From Cupriavidus pauculus (lineage in GTDB: Bacteria > Pseudomonadota > Gammaproteobacteria > Burkholderiales > Burkholderiaceae): a stretch of 64,000 nt of DNA. The translations under genes were made by a program, and so were the position numbers. The notes under the pieces were generated by a model. That model was not told the DNA's origin. It made no database searches and saw nothing but the letters and a program-made list of their open reading frames with translations. Below are positions 8,584 to 17,247 of this stretch, one piece after another. Positions within the stretch are counted from its first letter, which is position 1. Each line of letters begins with the position of its first letter. The stretch is taken from assembly GCF_022179805.1 (NCBI RefSeq), contig NZ_BPUO01000002.1, forward strand, positions 1 to 64,000, in the 5' to 3' direction.

Positions 8584-8636
8584 GGGTGACGTAACACGTC
8601 ACCCACACGCCGTAACGTGACGGCAGGTGCCGTCAC
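8584..8636. promoter_or_regulatory. Two adjacent perfect inverted repeats sharing a GTGACG core
   Basis: GGGTGACGT-AAC-ACGTCACCC (8584-8604) and GTGACGGCA-GG-TGCCGTCAC (8617-8636) are both perfect 9-bp inverted repeats with centres 32.5 bases apart. They lie between fapA and the receiver-like gene. No T-run follows, so an operator pair or a double RNA hairpin is more likely than a simple terminator. Confidence 0.5.
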
Positions 8637-8650
8637 ACGCCGGCGCCCGC

Positions 8651-10264
8651 TCAGGTCACCGTGATGCGGTCTTCGATCACGCGCACCTGGCCGCCGGTCT
8701 TGTCTTCCATGACCTTCAGCACCTTGTGCCCCACCTGCAGCGTCACGCCACCATGAATGCGGCGTCCGGCCACGATCACGGCATCGTCGGACGGCTTGAT
8801 CTGTTCGGCCAGCCTGGCGATTTCCGTGTCGAGTTCGAACAGGTCGCGGTTGATCTTGTACATCGTCGCCCGCGCCTTCTCGCGCACGTCGCCCGTGGCG
8901 CGCTCGGGATGCTTGGCGAAGAACGCCACCAGTTGCTGCAGCTTGGCCTGGTCGTCCAGCACCTTGCGGCGCTGCGCCTCCAGATCGGCCTTCTGCTCGT
9001 CCGCGAACGGGTTCAGGCCAACCTGCACGACCGTGGCAGTGCCCGCCGGGGCGCCCAGCGCGGCCACGCTGACCGATTGCAGCGCGCGCGTACGGCCACC
9101 GCTGATGCTGCCTTGCGACGTCGGCGTGCCCACCACCACACGCTCGCCCGCCGATACATCGCTTTGCCGGATGCCGCTGTCGACCACCACCTCGGTGGCC
9201 GCCTCGACGATGGCGTTCTGGATGTAGCGTGCGTGGACAGTGCCCTTGCTGCGCACGCTGGCCACTTCGTTCGGATCCCCACCGTGGGCGGAATCGGCCT
9301 TGCCGATGATGCCGCCCTTGACGATGACATCGCCGCCCGCCTCCACATGGGCCGCCTCGATCGTGCCCTGCACGACCACGTCGCCAGTCACGCGCACCGA
9401 CATGCCCGTGCGGATGTCGCCCGACACGCGCAGCGAGCCATCAAAAGTGACATTGCCCGAATGCAGGTCCACGGCGTCGACATCGACCACCGGGCTGACG
9501 ATCACCCCGTTGGGCAGCACGCGCGGCGAACCGGCGATGACAGCAAGCAGCAGGTTGGGATCGTTGGGGTCGGCGGCCACCCCGGTCAGGTCCGACGCAT
9601 ACAGCGTATCCACCACGGCTTCGGCCGCGATCGGCTTGCCCAGGATATCCATGCCGTCCCTGCCCGACCTGGCCGGCGTGCGGCGCATCAGGGCAGTGCC
9701 GGGATTCACCAGCAGCAGGTTGCCGAGGTCGCGCAGGTCCACGCGTTCGTCCTCGTTTTCGGCCTGCTCGGGCCGCTTCTGCTGCACCAGGCTGTCGAAG
9801 CGCGCGGCATCGCCCTGCACGGGCGCCACGCCACGGGCGATCTCGCGGGCCTCGCAGCTACCCGCTTCCAGCGCCACGCGGATCGCGGCGGAGTCGAGCA
9901 GCGCCACCACGCCCATCGACGTTGCCGCTGCGGCAATATCGCTTTCCTCGATGGCACGCCCACCTTCGGGCGGCATCAGCGTCAGCAGCAACTGCAGCTT
10001 GTCGCCGGAGATCTCCAGTTCGAAAGCGCCGTCGAGCACGGTGCCGATCACCGCATCGATTTCGCGGTCGGTCATCTGGCACTGCGTCAGGAATCCGTTC
10101 ACGGCGGCCTGGTCCAGGCGCGCGCCCTGCCAGCCGTGCTCGGCCAGCGATGCCTCCAGTGCCGCCCGGTCCGGCGGCAGCCGTCCGGTTTCCGGTGCGA
10201 AACAGGCTCTCACCTGATCTCCGGGCTGGTTCATTTCCAGCCGCAATCCCACGTCCGCGTTCAT
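8651..10264 (-). CDS. fapA: FapA / DUF342 family protein
   Basis: 537-residue FapA-type protein: an N-terminal mixed region, a central right-handed beta-helix of hexapeptide-like repeats (VDLHSGNVTFDGSLRVSGD and following, roughly residues 265-400), and a C-terminal coiled coil (ADLEAQRRKVLDDQAKLQQL). In Vibrio, FapA helps place or assemble the polar flagellum, but DUF342 proteins are widespread and their biochemical role is unclear. No other flagellar gene is in the window, so a flagellar role here is not established. GGGGAG precedes the ATG at 10264; the 40 in-frame codons upstream have no ribosome site. Confidence 0.85.
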   Translation of the reverse strand: MNADVGLRLEMNQPGDQVRACFAPETGRLPPDRAALEASLAEHGWQGARLDQAAVNGFLTQCQMTDREIDAVIGTVLDGAFELEISGDKLQLLLTLMPPEGGRAIEESDIAAAATSMGVVALLDSAAIRVALEAGSCEAREIARGVAPVQGDAARFDSLVQQKRPEQAENEDERVDLRDLGNLLLVNPGTALMRRTPARSGRDGMDILGKPIAAEAVVDTLYASDLTGVAADPNDPNLLLAVIAGSPRVLPNGVIVSPVVDVDAVDLHSGNVTFDGSLRVSGDIRTGMSVRVTGDVVVQGTIEAAHVEAGGDVIVKGGIIGKADSAHGGDPNEVASVRSKGTVHARYIQNAIVEAATEVVVDSGIRQSDVSAGERVVVGTPTSQGSISGGRTRALQSVSVAALGAPAGTATVVQVGLNPFADEQKADLEAQRRKVLDDQAKLQQLVAFFAKHPERATGDVREKARATMYKINRDLFELDTEIARLAEQIKPSDDAVIVAGRRIHGGVTLQVGHKVLKVMEDKTGGQVRVIEDRITVT

Positions 10265-10475
10265 GGCTCCCCGCCTTCTCGTTATCGCATGGCGCCATGC
10301 CGGCTGGGGTTCGTGCCCCGGGTCCTTCCGCTTGGACGGCCGTACCTGCGCCAACTCTGCCTGTCGTGATCGAAGGTTTAACGGCAAATCCAGGAGTGAG
10401 CTTTAGCCCACAAAGGTGGGGTGGCGCCAATTTCGGTAAACTGACGCCCTTTCAAGCAGCGCCCCATTACCGCCG

Positions 10476-11306
10476 ATGTCCAGCAACCACGAAGTCCGTC
10501 CCGGCCAGTCCGTCGAATTGCTCAAGGAGCTCCACATTCTGACGCGCGACGGCAAGATGAACCAGGACAGCCGCCGCAAGCTCAAGCAGGTGTACCACCT
10601 GTTCCAGTTCATCGAGCCGCTGTTGCGCGAAGTAAAGGACGCCCGCGGCGCGGTGTCGCTGGTGGATCACGGCGCGGGCAAGTCGTACCTGGGCTTCATC
10701 CTCTACGACCTGTTCTTCAAGGACCTGAAGGACGATTCGCACATCTTCGGCATCGAGACGCGCGAAGAGCTGGTGACCAGCTCGCAGGCGCTGGCCAAGC
10801 GTCTGGGTTTTCCGGGGATGTCGTTCCTGAACCTGTCCGTGGCGGACTCGATCACGTCGCCGGCGCTGCCGCCGTCCGTGGACGTCGTCACCGCCCTGCA
10901 CGCCTGCAACACGGCCACCGACGACGCTATCCGCTTCGCGCTGGCCAAGCAGGCGCAGCACATCGTGCTGGTGCCGTGCTGCCAGGCCGAGGTGGCCACC
11001 GTGCTGCGCAAGCACAAGGGCCGCCAGCTGGCCGGCAATCCGATGACGGAGATCTGGCGCCATCCGCTGCATACGCGCGAATTCGGCAGCCAGCTGACCA
11101 ACGTGCTGCGTTGCCTGCAGCTGGAAGCGCACGGCTACCAGGTCAGTGTGACGGAACTGGTGGGCTGGGAACACTCGATGAAGAACGAACTGATCATCGC
11201 CCAGTTCAAGGATCTGCCGCGCCGGCGTCCGGCCGAGCGGCTGCAGCAGGTGCTGGAGTCGGTGGGCCTGGAAGAGTTGCGCGAGCGCTTCTTCACGCCC
11301 GCCTGA
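10476..11306 (+). CDS. Class I SAM-dependent methyltransferase
   Basis: 276-residue cytosolic protein with a Rossmann methyltransferase core: motif I SLVDHGAGKSYLGF near residues 61-74, an acidic strand end IFGIETR, and a later HACNTATDDAIRFAL segment. The HGAGKS loop and the LVPCCQAE segment resemble a family of conserved methyltransferases annotated as possible RNA or small-molecule methylases. Substrate is unknown. It is divergent from fapA across a 211-base promoter region. Confidence 0.8.
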   Translation: MSSNHEVRPGQSVELLKELHILTRDGKMNQDSRRKLKQVYHLFQFIEPLLREVKDARGAVSLVDHGAGKSYLGFILYDLFFKDLKDDSHIFGIETREELVTSSQALAKRLGFPGMSFLNLSVADSITSPALPPSVDVVTALHACNTATDDAIRFALAKQAQHIVLVPCCQAEVATVLRKHKGRQLAGNPMTEIWRHPLHTREFGSQLTNVLRCLQLEAHGYQVSVTELVGWEHSMKNELIIAQFKDLPRRRPAERLQQVLESVGLEELRERFFTPA

Positions 11307-11326
11307 ACCGAAGGCCCTGCGCCGGC

Positions 11327-11917
11327 TTAGAGATCGCTCTTGCCGGCCATCCAGCGCAGCCAGCCGGCATGGCCCAAGCTGCGCAGCGTCTCCATGTTCC
11401 GCTCGTAGATATCCTCGGCCTCGGGAAACGCCTCGGCCGCGCGCGCGATGCTGTCCTCGCGCAGCAGATGCAGGATCGGATACGGTGCACGATTCGTGTA
11501 GTTCTCGATATCGTCTGGCCCGGTTCCTTCGAACTGGTACTGCGGATGGAAGCTCGCGATCTGCAGCGTGCCTTCCAGCCGCAAGCTGCCCAGCATGCGG
11601 TCCGCGAAGTACAGGAAGTCGTTGTAGGCCAGGAAGTCCGCCAGCGCCTGCGGCACGATCAGCAGCGCGGTGTCCACCTGCTCCGGGTCGGCTTCGGCCA
11701 GTAGCGCAAGCTCGCGCTCCAGGTCGTCCAGCAGCGCCTCTTCGTCACCGGCCTCGCTCACCACGTACCGCACCTGCCCCTTCACATGCACGCTCTTGGC
11801 GAACGGACACAGGTTCAGGCCGATCACGGCGCGCGTGAGCCAATGGCGCACGTCGGCAACGATGCGGTCGCGTTCTTCCGCCGTAATGGGGTTGTGGGGC
11901 GTGCCGGCGTCGGTCAT
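11327..11917 (-). CDS. DUF1415 family protein
   Basis: 196-residue protein that matches the DUF1415 family by its opening VRHWLTRAVIGLNLCPFAK and internal IASFHPQYQFEGT and APYPILHLLRE. The conserved NLCPFA segment with a Cys suggests a metal or redox site, but no activity is established. Its ATG follows the stop of the FAD oxidoreductase within three bases (TGACGATG), so translation is coupled; a GTG at 11923 is an alternative start. Confidence 0.88.
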   Translation of the reverse strand: MTDAGTPHNPITAEERDRIVADVRHWLTRAVIGLNLCPFAKSVHVKGQVRYVVSEAGDEEALLDDLERELALLAEADPEQVDTALLIVPQALADFLAYNDFLYFADRMLGSLRLEGTLQIASFHPQYQFEGTGPDDIENYTNRAPYPILHLLREDSIARAAEAFPEAEDIYERNMETLRSLGHAGWLRWMAGKSDL

Positions 11918-11919
11918 CG

Positions 11920-13542
11920 TCACTGTCCGTTGGCGATGTGCTTTGCCACCGCTTCGGCCACCTCGATGCCGTCGATGGCCGCCGAGTAGATGCCGCCCGC
12001 GTAGCCCGCGCCCTCGCCGGCCGGATACAGGCCGCGCACGTTGATGCTCTGGTAGTCGTCGCGATTGCGGCGAATGCGCAGCGGCGACGACGTGCGCGTC
12101 TCCACGCCGGTCAGCACCGCTTCGTGCATGGCAAACCCGGCAATCTTCTTGTCGAGTTCAGGCAGCGCCTCGCGAATGGCATCAATCACGTAACCGGGCA
12201 GCGACGTGCTCAGGTCGGTGGGCGTCACGCCCGGCTTGTACGACGGCTCGACCGAGCCCAGCGCCGTGGAGGCCCGCCCCGCGATGAAATCGCCGACGAG
12301 CTGGCCCGGCGCGCGATAGTCGCTGCCGCCCAGTTCGAACGCGCGCTCTTCCCACTTGCGCTGGAATGCGATGCCCGCCAGCGGGCCGCCCGGAAAGTCC
12401 TCGTCGGGTGTGATGCCCACCACGATGCCCGCGTTGGCATTGCGCTCCGCGCGGTAGTACTGGCTCATGCCGTTGGTCACCAGCCGGCCCGGCTCCGACG
12501 CCGCGGCCACCACGGTGCCACCCGGGCACATGCAGAAACTGTACACGGCACGGCCATTGCTGGCGTGGTGCACCACCTTGTAGTCGGCCGCGCCCAGCAG
12601 CTTGTTGCCGGCAAACTTGCCAAAGCGGCTGCGGTTGATCAGGCCCTGCGGATGTTCGATGCGGAAACCCAGCGAGAACGGCTTGGCCTCCATGAACACG
12701 CCACGGTCGTGCAGCATGTGGAAGGTATCGCGCGCGCTGTGGCCCACGGCCAGGATCACGTGGTCGCACGGCAGGTAGTCGCCGTTCGACAGCTTCAGGC
12801 CGCGCACCTGGCCGTTGTCAATGTCGATATCGTCCACGCGCGTGTCGAAGCGGATCTCGGCGCCCAGTTCCAGCATCTCGGCGCGCATCTTCTCGACCAT
12901 GCTCACCAGGCGGAACGTGCCGATATGTGGACGCGCCTTGAACAGGATGTCCTCGGGCGCGCCAGCACGCACGAACTCCTCCAGCACCTTGCGGCCGTAG
13001 TGCTTCGGGTCCTTGATCTGGCTGTACAGCTTGCCGTCCGAGAACGTGCCCGCGCCGCCTTCGCCAAACTGCACGTTCGACTCGGGATTCAGCACGCTCT
13101 TGCGCCACAGCCCGAACGTGTCCTTGGTGCGCTCGCGCACTTCCTTGCCACGTTCGAGGATGATCGGGCGAAAGCCCATCTGCGCCAGCAGCAGGCCCGC
13201 CAGCAGCCCGCAAGGCCCCAGGCCGATCACGACCGGACGCGACTTCGGGCCGCCTTCGGGCGCCTTCGCCACGAAGTGGTACGCCATGTCCGGCGTGACG
13301 CTCCAGTTCGGCTTGCGCTGCATGCGCTTGAGCGCAGCGGCCTCGTCCTTGACCTCGATGTCGATGATGTAGGTCAGCTTGATGTCGTCGCGCTTGCGTG
13401 CATCGTGCGCGCGGCGGAACACCGTGAATCCGACAAGGCCGTCGCCCTTGACACCGATTTGTGCGAGATGGCTGCGAACAGCAGCTTCGAGGTCGCTCTC
13501 GGCATGGTCGAGCGGCAGTTTGACTTCACTGAGACGTAGCAT
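11920..13542 (-). CDS. FAD-dependent oxidoreductase
   Basis: 540-residue flavoprotein of the uncharacterised NAD(P)/FAD dehydrogenase family (COG2509 type). An N-terminal domain of about 100 residues precedes the FAD-binding loop VIGLGPCGLLAGL (105-117); a second FAD contact, GLYPAGEGAGYAGGI, is near the C-terminus. Conserved NPESNVQFGEGGAGTFSDG and the CMCPGG cysteines are family features. Reaction unknown. It is co-transcribed with the DUF1415 gene. Confidence 0.88.
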   Translation of the reverse strand: MLRLSEVKLPLDHAESDLEAAVRSHLAQIGVKGDGLVGFTVFRRAHDARKRDDIKLTYIIDIEVKDEAAALKRMQRKPNWSVTPDMAYHFVAKAPEGGPKSRPVVIGLGPCGLLAGLLLAQMGFRPIILERGKEVRERTKDTFGLWRKSVLNPESNVQFGEGGAGTFSDGKLYSQIKDPKHYGRKVLEEFVRAGAPEDILFKARPHIGTFRLVSMVEKMRAEMLELGAEIRFDTRVDDIDIDNGQVRGLKLSNGDYLPCDHVILAVGHSARDTFHMLHDRGVFMEAKPFSLGFRIEHPQGLINRSRFGKFAGNKLLGAADYKVVHHASNGRAVYSFCMCPGGTVVAAASEPGRLVTNGMSQYYRAERNANAGIVVGITPDEDFPGGPLAGIAFQRKWEERAFELGGSDYRAPGQLVGDFIAGRASTALGSVEPSYKPGVTPTDLSTSLPGYVIDAIREALPELDKKIAGFAMHEAVLTGVETRTSSPLRIRRNRDDYQSINVRGLYPAGEGAGYAGGIYSAAIDGIEVAEAVAKHIANGQ

Positions 13543-13552
13543 GGGGTACCGA

Positions 13553-13918
13553 TTATTCTGCGGCCTGGATGTCTGGTGGCCGGGATTCGCCCAGCAGGAG
13601 GCCAGAACGGCCGAGCCGCGATTTTATCAGCGACCACAGCCCCGGGCGCACTGCCGGCGCCACGATGCGCAGCTCGGCCGGCGATTGCGCCACAAGATGA
13701 TGCCAACCGGCCGCCTCGACCACGCAGACCCCGCCGCCATGCAGGTGCTGCGGCACCCGCCAGACCTGTTCGCCCAGCCAGCCCGGCGCGGCCAGCACCG
13801 TCACCGTGCCCTGCGAAACATGTACGGCGGCACCGCGTGTCAAGTGCACATTGAAGCACTGTCCGGTAGCAATGCTGACAACCCGGGCCTGGCCGGAAAT
13901 CGTGTCGGGGGATGGCAT
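13553..13918 (-). CDS. DUF2917 family protein
   Basis: 121-residue beta-rich protein whose middle (LTRGAAVHVSQGTVTVL, then a Trp and hydrophobic strands) fits DUF2917, a small cupin-like family of proteobacteria with no known activity. AAGGAG is ten bases before the ATG at 13918. It is divergent from the MocR-type regulator at 14098; the two share a 179-base control region, and MocR regulators often control a divergent neighbour, so this may be the regulated gene. Confidence 0.7.
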   Translation of the reverse strand: MPSPDTISGQARVVSIATGQCFNVHLTRGAAVHVSQGTVTVLAAPGWLGEQVWRVPQHLHGGGVCVVEAAGWHHLVAQSPAELRIVAPAVRPGLWSLIKSRLGRSGLLLGESRPPDIQAAE

Positions 13919-14008
13919 GGCGGCACTCCTTCGGTGATGAGAATCGTGCCTCCAGCGTATCGGCCGGCCCTCCGCCCCAACAGGCACAAGGCTTTCTGGC
14001 CACCACCA

Positions 14009-14067
14009 GAACAGATGCGAAAGTTTCGCGCTGTTACGATACAGCGGCGTACTATCTGTATCTGTTC
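14009..14067. promoter_or_regulatory. Repeats in the DUF2917/MocR divergent promoter
   Basis: GAACAGAT (14009-14016) is inverted as ATCTGTTC (14060-14067); GATACAG (14038-14044) is inverted as CTGTATC (14056-14062); ATCTGT is directly repeated at 14054-14065. MocR regulators are known to bind direct repeats in divergent promoters, so these are candidate autoregulatory sites. Confidence 0.45.
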
Positions 14068-14097
14068 CGCCCGTCGCGCCCGCGCGATGATGCCGCC

Positions 14098-15576
14098 ATG
14101 ACCGCCATCGCTCCCACCTCCGCCCGCTCCGCTTCCACGGCCGCCGCCGTGTCCGGCCCGCTCTACCAGCAGCTGGCGGGCCACTATCGCCAGGCGATCT
14201 CGGCGGGCACGCTGACGCCCGGTGATCGCATGCCGTCGGTGCGGGCGTTGATGGGCCTGCATGCCGTGAGCCTGTCCACCGCGCTGCAGGCCTGCCGCGA
14301 ACTGGAGGCAGCCGGCTTGCTGGAAGCCCGGCCGCGCTCGGGCTACTTCGTCTGCACGCCGGCACGGCCGGCCCTGGCGCCGATTGAGGAGCCGGTGCCG
14401 GGCCTGCCGGACCCGGCCCAGTACGTGGGCATCCACCAGCGCATCTCGGCCATCCTGGCGCGCAGCAAGCATCACCGGGTCAACCTTGGCGGCGCGTGCG
14501 GGGCGCCGGAGCTCTACCCGACCGATGCGCTGCGCACTGCCGCCGTGCGCGCGCTGCGCAATCACCCCGATCTGTTTGGCACATCGGTCGATTCCGATGG
14601 CCACCCGGCATTCCGGGCCGCGCTGGCGCGTCACTCGCTGCGCTCGCGCATCAACGTGTCGCCCGATGACATCGTCGTCACCCATGGCGCCACCGAAGCG
14701 CTGACGCTGGCCCTGCGCGCGGTGGCCGGCCCGGGCGACGTCATCGCGGTGGAATCTCCCACCTACTACGGGCTGCTGCAGATCCTGGAAAGCCTGGGCA
14801 TGCGCGCACTGGAAATCCCGTGCAGCCCGCAAACCGGCATCTCGCTGGAAGCGCTGGAACTGGCCGCGCAGACCTACGCCAACATCAAGGCCGTATGCGT
14901 AGTGCCAAACCTGCAGAACCCGCTGGGCTGCGTCATGCCCGACGCGCACAAGCAGCGCCTGGTGGCGTGGTGCGCCGCGCGCGGCATCGCGATGATCGAG
15001 GACGATTGCTGCTCGGCCACGTTCGACGACGAGGCGCCGCTGGCGGCCGCCAAGGCCTGGGACACCACGGGCACCGTGATCTACTGCGCCTCGCTGCACA
15101 AGGTGCTGGCGCCCGGCATGCGGCTGGGCTGGATCACGGCCGGCAAGTGGCAGGCGCGCGTGGAGATGCTGAAATTCGGCCTGTCGCGGCCCAACGAGAT
15201 GCTGACGCAGATCGCCGTGGCGGAATACATGGGCACGGGCGCCTTTGACCGCCACCTGCGCCGGTTGCGCACGCAGTTGCGCGTGCAGCGCGAATGGGTG
15301 GCCCAGAAGGTGGCCGCCACGTTCCCCACCGGCACGCGGCTGACGCTGCAGCGCGGCGGGCTGCACCTCTGGGTGGAAATGCCCGGTGGCGTATCGTCCG
15401 AGGCGGTTTTCGAGCACGCCATTGCTGAAGGCATCCGCGTGATGCCCGGCGCGATGTTCTCGAACTCGAACCGGTTCAACCACTTCCTGCGCCTGAACTG
15501 CGGAAGCCCGCGTACCCCCGAGCTGGAGCGCGCGCTGGACACCGTGGCCGCCGCGGCACGCCGCCTGGCGGCCTGA
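14098..15576 (+). CDS. MocR-type regulator (GntR winged helix fused to class I aminotransferase fold)
   Basis: 492-residue transcription factor. Residues 20-90 form a GntR winged helix (GPLYQQLAGHYRQAI, GDRMPSVRALM, SLSTALQACRELEAAGLL), followed by a PLP-binding aminotransferase-like domain with the PNLQNPLG segment and the Schiff-base Lys335 in ASLHKVLAPGMRLGW. Members such as PdxR sense PLP, others amino-acid-like ligands. Here the divergent partner is a DUF2917 gene, not pdx genes, so the ligand is unknown. The ATG at 14098 is chosen because earlier in-frame codons overlap the divergent gene and the promoter. Confidence 0.9.
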   Translation: MTAIAPTSARSASTAAAVSGPLYQQLAGHYRQAISAGTLTPGDRMPSVRALMGLHAVSLSTALQACRELEAAGLLEARPRSGYFVCTPARPALAPIEEPVPGLPDPAQYVGIHQRISAILARSKHHRVNLGGACGAPELYPTDALRTAAVRALRNHPDLFGTSVDSDGHPAFRAALARHSLRSRINVSPDDIVVTHGATEALTLALRAVAGPGDVIAVESPTYYGLLQILESLGMRALEIPCSPQTGISLEALELAAQTYANIKAVCVVPNLQNPLGCVMPDAHKQRLVAWCAARGIAMIEDDCCSATFDDEAPLAAAKAWDTTGTVIYCASLHKVLAPGMRLGWITAGKWQARVEMLKFGLSRPNEMLTQIAVAEYMGTGAFDRHLRRLRTQLRVQREWVAQKVAATFPTGTRLTLQRGGLHLWVEMPGGVSSEAVFEHAIAEGIRVMPGAMFSNSNRFNHFLRLNCGSPRTPELERALDTVAAAARRLAA

Positions 15577-15711
15577 GCGGCCGCCGATCCCACGCGGCGC
15601 GTGGCGCGCGCGCCAAACGCCCGTCTGGCGCACCCAGATTTCTCCCCCAAGCGGCGCCCGCTCGCCTATCCTATTGCGCGGCAAGCCATCGATCACAAAA
15701 GGGAGAAAAAC

Positions 15712-17196
15712 TTGGGGCACGCACCCGCCGCCACGCGGCTCGACAACGACTATCGGACCCTGTTCCAGCTGGCACCCGTGTCGCTCTGGCTGGAAGACTT
15801 CAGCGCGGTGCGCCAGGCGTTCGAGCAGCTACGGGCCGATGGCGTGACCGACCTGCGCCGCTACCTGCGCGACAACCCCGCCGAGGTGGCGCGCTGCTCC
15901 GCGCTGATCCGCGTGCTCGACGTCAACCAGCGCACGCTTGATCTGTTCCGCGCCCGCGACCTGGGGGACCTGATCGCCAACCTCGACATCGTGTTCCGCG
16001 ACGACATGTTCGACCAGCACGTGGAAGAGCTTGGCCAGCTGTGGGACGGCGGCCGGCACTTTTCCAGCCAGACCGTCAACTACACGCTGGAAGGCGAGCG
16101 GCTGGACATCCGGCTGGAAGCAAACGTAATACCCGGCCATGAGACCGACTGGTCGCGCGTGCTGCTGTCGATCGAGGACATCACCGCGCGCGTGCGGACC
16201 GAGCGTGACCTGCGGCGCGCCCAGCAATATGCGGTGGGGCTGTTCGAACATTCACCGGTGTCGCTGTGGGTGGAAGACTTCAGCGTGGTGAAGATGCTGC
16301 TGGACGAAGTGCGCGCGGCCGGCATCACCGATTTCCGCACGTTCCTGAACGTGCATCCCGATTTCGTATCGCGCTGCATGCAGGAAATCCGCGTGCTCGA
16401 CATCAACCAGCAGACGCTGACCATGTTCGGCGCGCCCAGCAAGGAGATCCTGCTGTCGCGCCTGGGCGACGTGTTCCGCGACGACATGCGCATCCACTTT
16501 GCCGAGCAGCTTATCGACCTCTGGCACGAAAAGCTCTGGCAGCAACGCGAAGTCATCAACTACGCGCTGGACGGGCGTTCCGTCGACGTGTTCATGCAGT
16601 GGTCGGTGTTTCCGGGCCGCGAGGCCGACTGGGACCAGGTGCTGGTGTCGCTGACCGACATCACCGCCCGCAAGAAGGCCGAAGCGTACGTGGAATTCCT
16701 GGGCAAGCACGACGTGCTGACCAAGCTCTACAACCGCGCCTACTACGAAGACGAACTGGCGCGGCTGGGCCGCAAGGGTCCGTGGCCGGTCAGCGTGGTG
16801 GCGGTGGACCTGAACGGCCTGAAGGCCGTCAACGACCAGTTCGGCCACGGCGACGGCGATGCGCTGCTGCGCCGCACGGGCGAGGTGCTCAAGAAGGCGG
16901 TGGGCGAGCAGGCATGCATCGCGCGCATCGGCGGCGACGAGTTCATGGTGCTGCTACCTGGACGCGACGAGCGCGGCGCCGCGGTGGTGGTGGAGCAGAT
17001 CCAGGAGGTGGTGGGACTCAACAACCAGTTCTATCCCGGCACGCGGCTGTCCTTCTCGATTGGCGCGGCCACCTGCACCCAGGGCGACCGCCTGACCGAC
17101 ACGGTCAAGGCCGCCGACCAGCGCATGTACGAGGCCAAGCGCGCGCATTACGAGGAACTGGGGAATGAGCGGCGCCGGGAGTCCGGCGCGGCGTGA
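15712..17196 (+). CDS. Diguanylate cyclase with duplicated PAS-like sensor domain
   Basis: 494-residue protein with two successive copies of a sensor domain (about 10-115 and 125-235), each opening PVSLW(L/V)EDFS and containing RVLD(V/I)NQ(R/Q)TL, then a GGDEF domain. The active site GGDEF is intact at 407-411 and makes cyclic di-GMP from GTP. No RxxD inhibitory site precedes it. No membrane segment is present, so sensing is cytoplasmic. The start is taken as TTG at 15712 because GGGAG lies six bases upstream; an in-frame GTG at 15601 is the alternative. No EAL domain is present. Confidence 0.88.
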   Translation: MGHAPAATRLDNDYRTLFQLAPVSLWLEDFSAVRQAFEQLRADGVTDLRRYLRDNPAEVARCSALIRVLDVNQRTLDLFRARDLGDLIANLDIVFRDDMFDQHVEELGQLWDGGRHFSSQTVNYTLEGERLDIRLEANVIPGHETDWSRVLLSIEDITARVRTERDLRRAQQYAVGLFEHSPVSLWVEDFSVVKMLLDEVRAAGITDFRTFLNVHPDFVSRCMQEIRVLDINQQTLTMFGAPSKEILLSRLGDVFRDDMRIHFAEQLIDLWHEKLWQQREVINYALDGRSVDVFMQWSVFPGREADWDQVLVSLTDITARKKAEAYVEFLGKHDVLTKLYNRAYYEDELARLGRKGPWPVSVVAVDLNGLKAVNDQFGHGDGDALLRRTGEVLKKAVGEQACIARIGGDEFMVLLPGRDERGAAVVVEQIQEVVGLNNQFYPGTRLSFSIGAATCTQGDRLTDTVKAADQRMYEAKRAHYEELGNERRRESGAA

Positions 17197-17205
17197 GGAA
17201 CGAAT

Positions 17206-17226
17206 CCTCTCCCGTTGCGGGAGAGG
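17206..17226. repeat. REP-like hairpin core between convergent genes
   Basis: CCTCTCCCG-TTG-CGGGAGAGG, the stem of the repeats at 62-84 and 52759-52781, here between the convergent cyclase and hydroxylase genes where it may act as a two-way terminator. Confidence 0.6.
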
Positions 17227-17247
17227 GTCACTGCGGCAAGCGCCTGA

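Noticed and set aside
8627..10369. 580-codon open frame on the plus strand
   Set aside because: Antisense shadow of fapA.
13840..15720. 626-codon open frame on the minus strand
   Set aside because: Antisense to the MocR regulator; no ribosome site and mirror-frame composition.
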